This document shows, piece by piece, positions 50,986 to 60,845 of a stretch of 64,000 nucleotides of DNA. The DNA is from Sweltsa coloradensis (Eukaryota; Arthropoda; Insecta; Plecoptera; Chloroperlidae), in assembly GCA_024449915.1 (NCBI GenBank), contig JAMZAV010000103.1, positions 558,001-622,000 on the forward strand, given 5' to 3'. Numbering within the stretch: position 1 is the stretch's first letter; every line of letters begins with the position of its first letter. The translations under genes and the position numbers were made by a program. The notes below the pieces were generated by a model. It saw only the letters and a list, made by a program, of their open reading frames with translations, did no database searches and was not told the DNA's origin.

Positions 50986-51400
50986 TTTATTTCGAACAAT
51001 GTTGACAATTCATAATTTATATGCATATAAATCTTGTTCTGTAAAATGAATTCAGTTCAGATACATTCTCTTAACTTTCTTCTTTGTTAGAATCTGTGTT
51101 TATTATTCCGTCCTCGGGCACTCGCCTCGGGATCTGAACGTGTATACTGTAACAAAAATAACACAACGTTGCAATATTATAATTTGCTCAAAATTATGTC
51201 TCTAAGGCTAATCTACTTTCAGAACAACATTTAAATGTCTGAAACGATATCTCCATGAAACGTTGAGCCTCGCTGAGCGCCTCAAATGCAGTAATACAGG
51301 TAACAGATTGGAGGGCGGTTATCTGTGGCAGTACTCTTGTGAATTATATTTATAGTATGGTTCCAGGCATACTTTGTCCACTACTGTGGTATCTACTAGG
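50745..51400. repeat. Segmental duplication, K3 3' copy (partner 59851-60845)
   Basis: Shared blocks include CAGTTGAGGCGG, the last Kazal exon with its 3' UTR, GAGCGCCTCAA...ACAGATTGGAGGGC, GTTATCTGTGGCAGTA and GGCATACTTTGTCCA, in the same order and orientation. The partner has extra inserts. Confidence 0.8.
50986..50991 (-). terminator. Poly(A) signal AATAAA for K3
   Basis: AATAAA on the minus strand lies about 110 bases after the K3 stop. The same signal is conserved in the K4 copy (60140-60145). Confidence 0.6.
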
Positions 51401-54400
51401 CCGCTTCGCGAACGCTTTTTTTAGTAGCGTTGATGGATGAGCTTTTTTAATAAATTTTTAGTATGCGTGGAATCTCTTTACTTCTTCAAGTTCCATTGCA
51501 AAATCATTTTTGTTAAATTAGAATAATTTTTATAAAGTAATACTAATTGCTATGGTAATTAGAATATCAAATATCTGTAGACCCGAAGATTGCTTTATGA
51601 ACGCATTGTAGGTGATTGTTGTCAAGTTTCTCTTGTTACTTGTTAATTGTTATTATACACCTCAAAAAACTCATATTAAAACCTTTATTACTATGGATTC
51701 TGGCTAACTTTTTCAACTTTTTCTTTCAAAAGGCAATACATCACCATTACCAATGTCCATGTGAAATATTTCTTTATTTTCAGTCCACTGATATATGCAT
51801 TACATATATATGAGACAAACACAAATTACAAATAATAACAAAAAATATAAGTACAATACAGATTATGGTAATTACAAAATACTACAAAATATCAATAACA
51901 ATGCTAATTGCATTTTGTTATTATACATAATAAATAAGATAATATTACATGAATACATTTTACAATTTTTAAATCATATCCAAAGTGAAGAGAAAAAAAA
52001 AAGTGGTGTGAGAGAAGTGTGAAAATAATAAGTTAAATTGTCCAATGGTCATCTAGGAATTCTCTAAATGAGTAATAAGCTTTATTTATAAGGAATTCTT
52101 TCATTTGTGCTTAAAGAGTGTTAGTGAGTTGGAATATTTAATTGAAGCTGGTAATTTATTAAATATTGTACTACAAACGTGAGTCGGGCTTTTGTCAAAG
52201 AAAGTGTGGCTAGATTTTGGTATGAAAATGTTAGTATTATATCTAGTAAAATGGGAATGGTGGGCATTATTTAATGGAAAATGGTCAGGATTGGAATATA
52301 CAAAAGTTGCTGCAGAGATAATTAGCGTACATGTTAGTGTGAGGGTACGTAAATTTGTGAAATGTGCTTTGCACGATTGCCTACTGGATATTCCAGCAAT
52401 TATCCTAACAGCACGTTTTTGAATAATAAAAATACGTTTAGCGTGAGGTGATGTACCCCAAAAAATAATGCCATAGGAAAGAAGAGAATGAATAAACGCA
52501 TGATATACCATCGAAAGTATGGGAGGGTTAACAATTAATTTTAGTTTGCGGAGCATGAAACATCCACTCAGGAGGCGAGGAACAATTGATTGAATATGGG
52601 GGCCCCAGTCTAACGAATCACTTATGGTCAGCCCAAGGACTTTGGTGGTTACTACTCTTGGTATACTGTGGCCCTCTAAACGGATTAATGGACTCGAGAG
52701 CACTTGCCGAGTACCAGTGCGGAAATTCAGGAAAAATGTTTTACTGGTTTGAATAGCAAGTCGATTATTTGTACTGTAAGATAACATTTGGGAAACTTGA
52801 CAATTAGCAGCTTTGGTCAATTGCAAGGTAGTCTCCTTGGATGACGTAAGTAAAGAATTGATGTCATCAGCATAAAGTGTGAGTAACGCTTTAACACAAA
52901 TAGGAATAGTATTGTGTTATGTAGAAATTGACGTAGATCATTAATGTATACTATAAAGAAAAGAGGTCCTAAAACTGAACCTTGTGGGACGCCGTTTTGT
53001 ACATTTTGAGGATTAGATAGAACTGGTACGCTAGAGGTTGCTCCCTTGATTTTGACAACTTGTGTGCGGTCCGATAAAAATGAGTCGATCCAACCTAGGG
53101 CAGGTCCATTAATACCTAAGATGCTAATTTTGCAAGAAGAATTTTATGATCAATAGTGTCAAATGCTTTGCTAAGGTCAACGAAAAGGCCAATGGCAGAG
53201 TCACCCTTATCTAGTGCCAAGTAGAGGGAGGATAAAAATGAGAAAATAGCAGTAGTCGTGGATCTCTTAGAACGAAAGCCATGTTGACAGTTATCAAGAA
53301 TATCAAATTCAGTGAAATACGATGTAATGCGGGATTGCATGATGAGTTCAAAGATTTTCGAAAATGATGAAAGTAATGAGATGGGTCGGTAATTGTTTGG
53401 AATATGAATGTCTCCTTTTTTGTGTATAGGGATAACAATCGACTTTTTTAAGACAGATGGGAATGTTCCTTGTTCTAAAGACATATTTATGATGTGGCAG
53501 AGGGGTTCGCTAATTAATTTGGCAGTCTTGACAATAATGGCACTTGGAATGTCATCAAACCCACATGAGTATTTAGGACTTATACCTTTTATAGTGTGTT
53601 CCACTTCAATTGGAGTTGTAGGTGAAACAAAAATTGAGTGATTTGTCTGGCATGATGAAATTGGGGAAGAACTTGGTGGCGGTAGATAGCTTGACTCTTT
53701 AAAAAAACGTATTGAACGCATCTGCTATTTGTTTAGGATTTGTTATTGTTTTGCCATTAATTGACAAAGTTATGTCTGTAGATGGTTTGAGAGAACTGGT
53801 TTCTGCTTTAATGATGCTCCAAGTAGTCTTAGACTTATTCTTTGAGTTTGAAATGATTTGGCTATGAAAGAGGCGTTTAGTGGCTTTTATTTTTCGTGAG
53901 TGAATCTTTTTTTTCACATTGTAAGCAGCTTTGAGTTCAGGAATGTTTGGGTTTCGTTTACAGGCTGAGTGCATATGGTGCAGATCTGCCGATGACAAAC
54001 GGACCTCAGGCGTTACCCATTTTTTAGATTTGGGTTTGTTGTTAATTCTGTACTTAGTGAGAGGGAAGGCAACATTAAACAGTGCTACGTAACGCGAGTG
54101 GAAAGCACCAAAACAGTCATCTACATTTGTCTCTGTATATGATGAAGACCAAAGTTCCTCCTGTAGTAAGGAGACAAAATTATATACATTCTCATCAGAA
54201 TAATTCCGTTTGTATAATGTAGTTATTTTAACATTAGGAATAGCTAGGAGTTGAAGGGAGATAGCATGGTGGTCTGAAAGACCTGGGTCTATAGTTTTGG
54301 TTTTAAGAGAGTTACCGTCAAGTGTAGTGAAAATATTGTCTAGGAGGGTTGAACTAGTGGGACTAATGCGGGTTGGTGTGGAAATGGTGCTAGATAAATT

Positions 54401-57400
54401 AAAGAAACCAATAATATCCTGAAGAAGAGTTCTTTCTTTGGATGGTTGCAGAAAGTCAATATTAAAATCGCCACATATTATCATCTCAGCCTTGGGATAT
54501 AATTTAGTGAGACGTATGAGAAGTTTATCAAATTTACATACAAATGTAGCTACGTCACTAGATGGGGACCTATATACTGAAAGGATTATGAAACTCTTAT
54601 TAGATACAATAAAAGTGATGCCTGTACACTCAAATGTCTTCTCGATACAATATTTGTGTATTTCAGGAATAGGAGAAACATTAAGGTGTGGTTTTGAAAG
54701 GACTGCGACACCGCCATATGGGGAATTACGACAGTAGATATTAGAATTTACGTAAGATGGTATGGCAAATGTTGTAGCCTCAATATCAGATAGCCAGTGC
54801 TCCGACATACAGAATATATCTGGAGACTGCTCATCAAGAAATAATTCAACCTCTTCGCACTTATTTTTTATCGATCTGACATTCAGGGATATAATGTGTA
54901 GGTAGTTCTGTTTAATAACGGAAGGGTTTACTTTTGGAATAAACTGAACACCTTTATTTAAGTTTTGTGAAGTGATATCTTGCCACTTATGTGAAGAAGT
55001 GTGAAGAGGCGGAGTGTTAAGGCTAATGAGAGGTTTTTTGTCATTAGTATTTTTAACAGCCACGATAATGTCATTATGGCTTGGTATGTCAACTAGTCAA
55101 CTATGCTTAGATTTGGATTGATTGTATTTATAGGATTTTAAATGAAGAGGTGGAGATCTGATAATTTTTTGACGCTGTTTTTGCTTCTTCCGATAATGAT
55201 CAGTAAGAATTTCTATTAACTCTCTGGGGGACCATGGTTTTTGAATTCGAAGTTTTTGCCCAAGACCCTCACTTGTCATTAATTCCCTTAGCTGTTGATA
55301 ATTATAATTGGAGAATTGCCTTATACCACAACTTCGGGTTGTCATGTGGTGGTAGGTTGATTCTCCCCATGAAAAAGCAGCTGGTACAGCGTCCTGCTTG
55401 GAAGTGGACGCTTGGGCCGTCTCAGACGTTCGCAAGTAGGCTGGCATCTCTTCCGACTCAGGACAGTGTACATCATTCAGTTCGCTTATGGATGTGTGTC
55501 TCTGTATTGTCATCTCCTCCGACGCAGTGCAGTGCTGCTTGGAAGTGGACGCTTGGGCCGTCTCAGACGTTCGCAAGTAGGCTGGCATCTCTTCCGACGC
55601 AGGACAGTGTACATCGTTCAGTTCGCATATGGATGTGTGTCTCTGTATTGTCATCTCCTCCGACGCAATGGACGTTGTAGCCCATCCGTTTGGTCAGAAT
55701 CGGCCCAAATATCACGAAAATATCGCATTAAAAATCGAAAAAAAATCGTGAAAGTACGATATTCATGAGAAATATTTCTTCGATTATACCCCAAAACGTG
55801 GCAGGTCTCAGTTTAGAATTTCGAAGGTCCCCTCCAATTTTCATCAAGATCGCATATGCCGTTTACCCGGTAGAGCGCAAACAAACAGACAGAGAAAAAA
55901 AAACACCCGAGCAAATTTTTTTGGGGGGTCAGTGAAATTGAAGTCTTCGCTTCGCTCATCCAACTATGCTAGGGGACGGCGATGACGAGGAAAAGAGGTC
56001 GCGGGATCTTAACTACATAGTGGTCAGGGAAGAGTAAGTGTACTGAAAAACTTCAATATATGTATTGATAAATATTAATAAAATACATCAATATCGTGAC
56101 TCAACCTATTACTTGTGTTGCAATGATTTATACCCGTTGCCTGCCCATAATTCGAGTGTCATCTAGGAATTTGGTGCCTATTTACTATCACTCGTGTATC
56201 AGCGTGAGGAGGCTCACACTAACAACTAACCCCTAGGATTTTATTCACTATACACACCTCTAGTACTGATAGTGATTGATCACTTTGTCTTTTATTGGTG
56301 GGTTAATGTACTAAATCCCTAAGTGCCTATTATCATATTATCCTCGTTTTCTGTGATGTGTAGGAATAAGTAAATATAATTTTACTTGCTGACCTGGAAA
56401 GCTTGCACCGATAAGTAACAGTTTCTCTATTGTTGATAGTTGCGTAGTCCGCAGTGCGTGTGATATCACCCACTCAGTCATATAACTGATTTTTAGTGGG
56501 TGACATTAAACCAAAGCGACCAAAGAGGCCTGTAGGCCCGACGCAATCGATGAGTGAGCGATAACCAACCAGAGATCGATATTTTTAATAGGAAATATAG
56601 CAATCAGTGTATGGACAGTGCGAACACCCATGGATCAACCCCAGAATCAACAAAGCCGATTCAGAACAACTTTGAATGTATTATTTGCCTCGTTGCTAGG
56701 ACGGCTCTAAAGTCACCGTTTACTAATTCCTAAGACAAGAACTGGTGGGCTTAAGTCCAAATCAAAAGTTAAAAAACTTGTGCTTAAAGCAGGAATCGAA
56801 CTCTGGACCTCTGCATTGGAAGCAGAGACGCTTCGTCTAGTCGTACACAATATTTAGAGTTATGTGTTATTGAAAAAATCAGTCTAATATTACATTCCTG
56901 TGTGTCCATCACATGGGTACGGTAAGATGTTCTTTAAAAAAAAACATACCGTGCTTTTCTTTTAGTGCGCTTTATAGAAATGAGAAGAATATAACAATAT
57001 TTTCATATTTCATTACAGAAGAAACAAACGTACTTGTGGCTCTCGGTCTGCATGGATCGGGTAGCATTGCACACCGATTGCTGAATGTCTTCAAATTTCC
57101 CCTGGAATCAACTCCACAAACAGGAGTGTAGTCGGCTGTGCAGATCCTGCCGTTGCACTCCCTCGCGCTGCACAAGGCCAGGCTGGCCGCGAGCACTGCA
57201 AACAAACATAGATAATGTGTGATCCGTTCAATTAATTGTGAGACATTCATATTGAGTGACCCGTACAGTTACTTGTGAGACGATGTGTGACCCATTCATA
57301 TAATTTGTGAGCTAATATGTGGCCCGTTCAGTTAATTGTGATATATTCATATTGTGTGTTCATATTGTGTGTAACCCGTCCAGTTAAATTGTGAGCTAAT

Positions 57401-58084
57401 AAATGACCCATCCAGTTAATTGTGAGACAATGTGTGACCAATTCATAAAATTTTTATAAAACAATGTGTGACACGTTCAGTTAATTGTATAAATATGTTT
57501 TGGCATAATTAAAAACTTTTTGTCACGTACTAGCTTGGGCTCTTTCCCTCGGACATTGCTATACACAGCAACGGATGGTACTAAACTCCAATTCATATAT
57601 TTTAATTTCAAACGTTTTATTACGCACTCCCGTTATGAAGCAGCATTATATTTTATAACTTCATTATTATTGGACCAACTACAGGACCTGTTACAGTATT
57701 AAATAAAATCAACAAATATTAAATAATTTGTCATATACCATTCTGTGAATAGCTGCAAAGGAGCAGCCGAAATATTGTGTTATTTTTTAAAAAAATGTCT
57801 GTGTCAAATGACCTTATTTACTGCTTTTGTATAATTTTAGTAGCTGTGGTTTGTCTGATAATAATAAACTAATGCAATATTAGATTAGTTATGTGTGTTA
57901 TACATTAATTTTTTTAAGTTATATTATTTTAATCTAATAGGCTTATACTTGAAATTAAATAATTTGAATTTAAACAAATTAATTAAAGAACGAAGAAAGC
58001 GACCAATTACTATCACACAACATGTTGTGGAAATGATATAAAATTAAACAACTTACCCAGAACGATGAGAATGTAACTTTTCAT
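51103..58084 (-). CDS. Kazal-type protease inhibitor K3 (vasotab-like), 3 exons
   Basis: Exons: 58084-58057, 57195-57034 and 51146-51103 (234 nt, 77 residues plus stop). Both introns are phase 1 (donors G|GTAAGT and A|GTACGT; acceptors TTGCAG and TTACAG). Exon 1 MKSYILIVL plus VLAASLALCSA form the signal peptide. The domain begins ECNGRICTADYTPVCGV, very like the horsefly vasotab RICTADYRPVCG, with spacing C-x4-C-x7-C-x14-C-x6-C-x14-C. The last Cys is in exon 3 (YTFRSRGEC). The P1 candidate is Ala. A TATA box lies 47-52 bases before the ATG. Intron 2 is 5.9 kb and holds a LINE, an A2 fragment and a SINE-2; intron 1 holds a minisatellite. The pairing of exon 2 with the 51.1 kb exon rests on phase, strand and motif, with no competing exon between them. 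Confidence 0.83.
52101..52826 (-). pseudogene. LINE ORF2, C-terminal part
   Basis: 241 codons after the RT palm: TKVLGLTISDSLDWGPHI, then SLLSYGIIFWG and IQKRAVRIIAG, all usual in the region after the RT domain of jockey/CR1-type elements. The active-site motif LYADDINS lies just upstream (about 52850-52880) in the same frame, so the true frame extends beyond the first ATG. It belongs to the same broken polyprotein as the next two entries. Confidence 0.75.
53116..53721 (-). pseudogene. LINE ORF2, reverse transcriptase fragment
   Basis: It contains the RT blocks IVIPIHKKGD, NNYRPISLLSSFSKIFE, GFRSKRSTTTAIF and LFVDLSKAFDTIDH. It overlaps the endonuclease frame by 23 bases and is separated from it by a T7 homopolymer (53701-53707 on the plus strand as A7), where one T fewer would restore one frame. 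Its 3' end breaks at about 53116-53127; GVPQGSVLGPLFFIVYINDL continues in another frame at about 52950-53000. Confidence 0.8.
53699..55063 (-). pseudogene. LINE ORF2, endonuclease and linker
   Basis: 454 codons. The apurinic-like endonuclease residues are all present: SLNVRSI, the glutamate in MSEHW, VYRSPSS, CGDFNID, TLLDNIF and LSDHHAI. A linker (KKWVTPEVR..., WSIIKAE..., IADAFNTFF) leads into the RT. This part is intact; the loss of function comes from downstream frameshifts. Confidence 0.85.
55097..55654 (-). CDS. LINE ORF1-like region with 47-residue tandem repeats
   Basis: 185 codons ending 34 bases before the endonuclease ORF on the same strand. The N-terminal part is two copies, plus a partial third upstream, of a 47-residue unit (SEEMTIQRHTS, SELNDVHCP, SEEMPAYLRTSETAQ, ASTSKQ). 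The C-terminal part is rich in Q, R and K (YNYQQLRELMTSEGLGQKLR..., ELIEILTDHYRKKQKQRQK). I do not recognise an RRM or gag-type zinc finger. Position and basic composition suggest ORF1, but the repeated half could also be captured sequence. Confidence 0.5.
   Translation of the reverse strand: MTIQRHTSICELNDVHCPASEEMPAYLRTSETAQASTSKQHCTASEEMTIQRHTSISELNDVHCPESEEMPAYLRTSETAQASTSKQDAVPAAFSWGESTYHHMTTRSCGIRQFSNYNYQQLRELMTSEGLGQKLRIQKPWSPRELIEILTDHYRKKQKQRQKIIRSPPLHLKSYKYNQSKSKHS
55395..55677. repeat. 141-bp tandem repeat in the LINE 5' part
   Basis: TGCTTGGAAGTGGACGCTTG recurs 141 bases apart (about 55395 and 55536). The two units are nearly identical, and a third begins at the right edge (CATCTCCTCCGACGCA). 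Confidence 0.9.
55738..55963 (-). mobile_element. Family A2 fragment next to the LINE
   Basis: It matches 40118-40370 and ends CTTCGCTCATCCAA. The inner GCCGTTTACCCGGTAGAGCG and CGTGAAAGTACGAT blocks are shared. The hairpin end is missing, possibly cut by the LINE insertion. Confidence 0.6.
55964..56459. other. K3 intron 2, unassigned part
   Basis: No repeat or exon is recognised. Confidence 0.4.
56460..56846 (-). repeat. SINE-2, full-length copy
   Basis: Head on the minus strand: anticodon arm CTGCTTCCAATGCAG (tRNA-Gly TCC-like) and B-box AGTTCGATTCCTG. The body contains AACTTTTGATTTGGACTTAAG and GCCGTCCTAGCAACGAGGCA. The tail contains TTGGTCGCTTTGG and the small hairpin around AAAATCAGTTATATGACTGAG. 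It defines the family seen at 1215 and 25028. Confidence 0.8.
57205..57490. repeat. Minisatellite in K3 intron 1, unit about 38 bp
   Basis: Imperfect units with TGTGTGACCCATTCA and GTTAATTGTGAGACAAT themes repeat about seven times. One related unit (GAGTGACCTGTTCAGTTAATTA) sits at the same place beside the K4 exon. Confidence 0.75.
57743..57774 (+). other. Decayed CTG..hairpin..GAAA motif
   Basis: CTGTGAATA is followed by the hairpin GCTGC/GCAGC and CGAAATATTG. It resembles the 33285-33324 motif (CCGAAATATCG) but the CTGANGA core is mutated. Surrounding sequence ends in AATAATAATAAA like a retroelement tail. Confidence 0.3.
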
Positions 58085-58130
58085 GGCTGACCACGATATC
58101 GGTTGACGATTTTCGTTGTAAGCTACACAC

Positions 58131-58136
58131 TTTATA
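58131..58136 (-). promoter_or_regulatory. TATA box of K3
   Basis: The minus strand reads CCTATAAAGTG, 47-52 bases before the K3 ATG, which places transcription start about 20 bases before the ATG. Confidence 0.6.
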
Positions 58137-58554
58137 GGACATTATTACCTAGTGACGTATTTGTAGGCCTAGTGTTGCAAAAAACTAGAGGTTGTAATTT
58201 CCCGCCGGAAGTGGACATCCGATCATGAGGTTAAACTGCAGTCAGGCTGCGGTTCCAGCGATCGCTGGTCTGTTGTTTCCAACCCAGATCATGATCGTCA
58301 TCAGCCGGGAATCTTTCCCTGGCCATGTGACAATATTTTGACCCCCGCCCAACCAATCCCCGAGGTCCACGACCTGGTAGACACTAGCAAAAATTTAAAT
58401 ATCTGTCATTACCAGAGGATCGCAAAGTCGTAGTAATTGAATGAAGTACTTCGCTCGAGCACTGCACGGAGAGTCGTCTGTCAGGATATGGTGAGTGGTG
58501 ACAGCAACGGAAGTACGTCTAGGTAGTTAGTCGCTAAAACTTGTAGTTACATCA
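58137..58554. other. K3 upstream flank
   Basis: More GC-rich than average; no further element is identified. Confidence 0.35.
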
Positions 58555-58860
58555 GATTGAGAAACATATGAGGACAACAAGGAAAACCACCCTTGTTTAG
58601 ACTTCCTAACCCGGTGAGATCTTTGTCGGTAATGTTATGAAAATCATCTAACCAATTCCTGTTTACATGTTGGCTGCAGCGGAAATGCGCCTCGGCCATC
58701 AGTCATATTTTACATTCGATTAGGACACACAGGACAACACCAAGGAAACCAACCTTGGTTACACTTCCTACCCATGTGAGGTTATTGTAGGTAATTATAC
58801 GAAAATGTTCAAACCAAAATGCATGTTTTCATACTGATTGCGACAAACCTCCTTAATAAG
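58555..58860. repeat. Diverged tandem duplication, unit about 170 bp
   Basis: AGGACAACAAGGAAAACCACCCTTG...CTTCCTAACCC and AGGACAACACCAAGGAAACCAACCTTGG...CTTCCTACCC recur about 170 bases apart, each followed by GTGAG(A/G)T...GTAGGTAAT-type sequence. Confidence 0.6.
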
Positions 58861-58924
58861 GAAAACCAAGTATTCCTTGACTAAACTTACATTTCCTCTT
58901 ACATGTTTTGATTAGAGACTAAAA

Positions 58925-59702
58925 CTAGGAAAACGCTTAAGTCCCGCCGCGTTGTTGGATGAGCGTAATTGGTGCATTGAGCTGCCATGTGTTATGCGGA
59001 TTTTCTGTTGTTCTGTGAAAAAATCATTACTTCGTTGAAGATTTTTTTTAAATTAAATTAAATTTTAAAAAAATAACTTAAATTTTAAATTTTTTTAATT
59101 AATCGTAATTTCAAAAAAGAAAAAATCGTAATATTGAAATTTTCATAAGAAATAATTATTCGATTGCACAAAAATTTTACACGAATATATTAATTCATAA
59201 AATTAAGGTTCTGTGAAAAAATCATTACAATAGGATAAAGCATGTAGGTGTTATAAGCCGAAGAAATTTTAAAAATCGAAAAAAGTCGTAAAATTGCGAT
59301 TTTCGTAAAAAATAGTTTTTTGATAACGCCCAAATTTCACATGAATATATCAATTCATTAAATTAAGGTTCTGTGATAAAATCATTACAATCGGACAAAG
59401 CATGTAGGTGTTGTAAGTCGAAGAAATTTTAAAAAATCGAAAAAATTCGTAAAATTGCGATTTTCATGAGAAATAATAATTTTCCGATTGTGCTCAAAAA
59501 CGTGGCAGTTCTAAGTTCAGAGATTTCGAAGACGTCCATAAAATTTCATCGCAATCGGAGTATTGGTTTAGCCGGAATCGTGTTAACAAACAGACAAAAA
59601 TACATAAAAGAAAAAAGAAAAAAAAAACATTCCAGATTTTTTTCTCCAGTGTAGTGAAATGGAATCTTCGCTTCGCTCGCTACACTCGCTACGCTCATCC
59701 AA
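58925..59702 (-). mobile_element. Family A Helitron/Helentron-like element, copy 4
   Basis: Ends and hairpin are intact (CTAGGAAAACGC left, CGCTCATCCAA right; CTAG followed by T on the minus strand). It lies between K3 and K4. The body has two diverged internal blocks. Confidence 0.8.
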
Positions 59703-59850
59703 TAATATACTGTTTCATCACCCTGAATCATGAACATCAACATCAACATGAATACTGAATCTTCCCGGTACCTCGTAGCTTTGTACAAACGGACCGACCA
59801 TGAGAATTAAAAAGCTTGAGCACCACGACCATTACCCAAAAGTAAAACAG

Positions 59851-60845
59851 AGAGACTTAGTTCAGCTGAGGCGGCAACACCTTTGAGAAAATATAATCTT
59901 AATGGAATTACATGTTATTGGGCAGCTACATTTTGAGATGCTTAATATTTTTGCTATCTGTATTAATTTAAACAAATGCAAGTAATTTTACCTTATATTT
60001 GATGAGGAACTTGCAAGTTTCGAATCGTTATCAACAAAAATTAGCCACAATTGATATTGATAATTTGATAACTTTTACATAATTTCATTGACAAGTTCTC
60101 CACGAATAGAAACATAAGCGAATATATTATTGTATGTTGTTTATTTTGGACAATCCATGTCTACAGGACAAGATCTTGTTGTGATAAAAATGAATTAAGA
60201 TACTTCATCCGTCCTATATTTCTTCTTTGTTAGAATGTGTTTAGTATTCCTTCTTCTTAGGGCACACACCTCCAGATTTGAAGGAGTATTCTGTAACAAA
60301 TCAATACAATATTTTAATGCACAGCAAACCACAAATTTTACGAGGTGGGACAGAAAATTAAAGTCAATGAAAGTAGTTGTCCTTCAAACCACTGCTATGT
60401 TAGTTTTATTACTATTAGTTCATTTTTTATTTTGTGTATTGATGATTGTTGTTTTTCTGTAGGTCGATTGATCGTCATAGAAGAAAATACATTTTATTAA
60501 AAAATTTTTGGCATGATGATTTCAATAACCCTCTACTTTCAACACACCATGTGTAAATGGCTGAATAATGTTATGCCCAAGAAATATTGTGTATAACATT
60601 GAATGGAACACCAATTAAACAAGTAAGAGTTTTTTATGTGATTAAACGCCTTGATGAGCGCCTCAAGGCAGTGCAGTACCACAGAACAGATTGGAGGGCT
60701 GTTATCTGTGGCAGTATATTGTGGGAGCTGCCACCAACTGTGTGAGTAGTCTGCCTCAATATGCCACATAGTTGCGGTCACCCCTGAACTAGATTTATGG
60801 TATGATTTCCGGCATACCTTGTCCATTCCAATTACTGTGATCTAC
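59851..60845. repeat. Segmental duplication, K4 3' copy (partner 50745-51400)
   Basis: Block order matches the K3 side: CAGCTGAGGCGG, TATCTGTATTAATTTAAACAAATGCAAG, last Kazal exon, GAGCGCCTCAAGGCAGTGCAGTA, GGAGGGCTGTTATCTGTGGCAGTA, GGCATACCTTGTCCA. Confidence 0.8.
60140..60145 (-). terminator. Poly(A) signal AATAAA of the K4 copy
   Basis: It is at the position equivalent to the K3 signal, within homologous 3' UTR. Confidence 0.5.

Larger units (their letters stand above)
51768..55680 (-). mobile_element. Jockey/CR1-like LINE, nearly full length, frameshifted
   Basis: On the minus strand it has an ORF1-like region (to 55654), an endonuclease (55063 on), a reverse transcriptase (53721 to about 52830), a C-terminal region with YGIIFWG and IQKRAVRII (to 52101), and an AT-rich 3' UTR ending in an AATAAA-like tail near 51770. 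The RT frame is broken at several small indels. It lies in intron 2 of K3, in the same orientation as the gene. Clade assignment is from general domain order and is uncertain. Confidence 0.85.
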
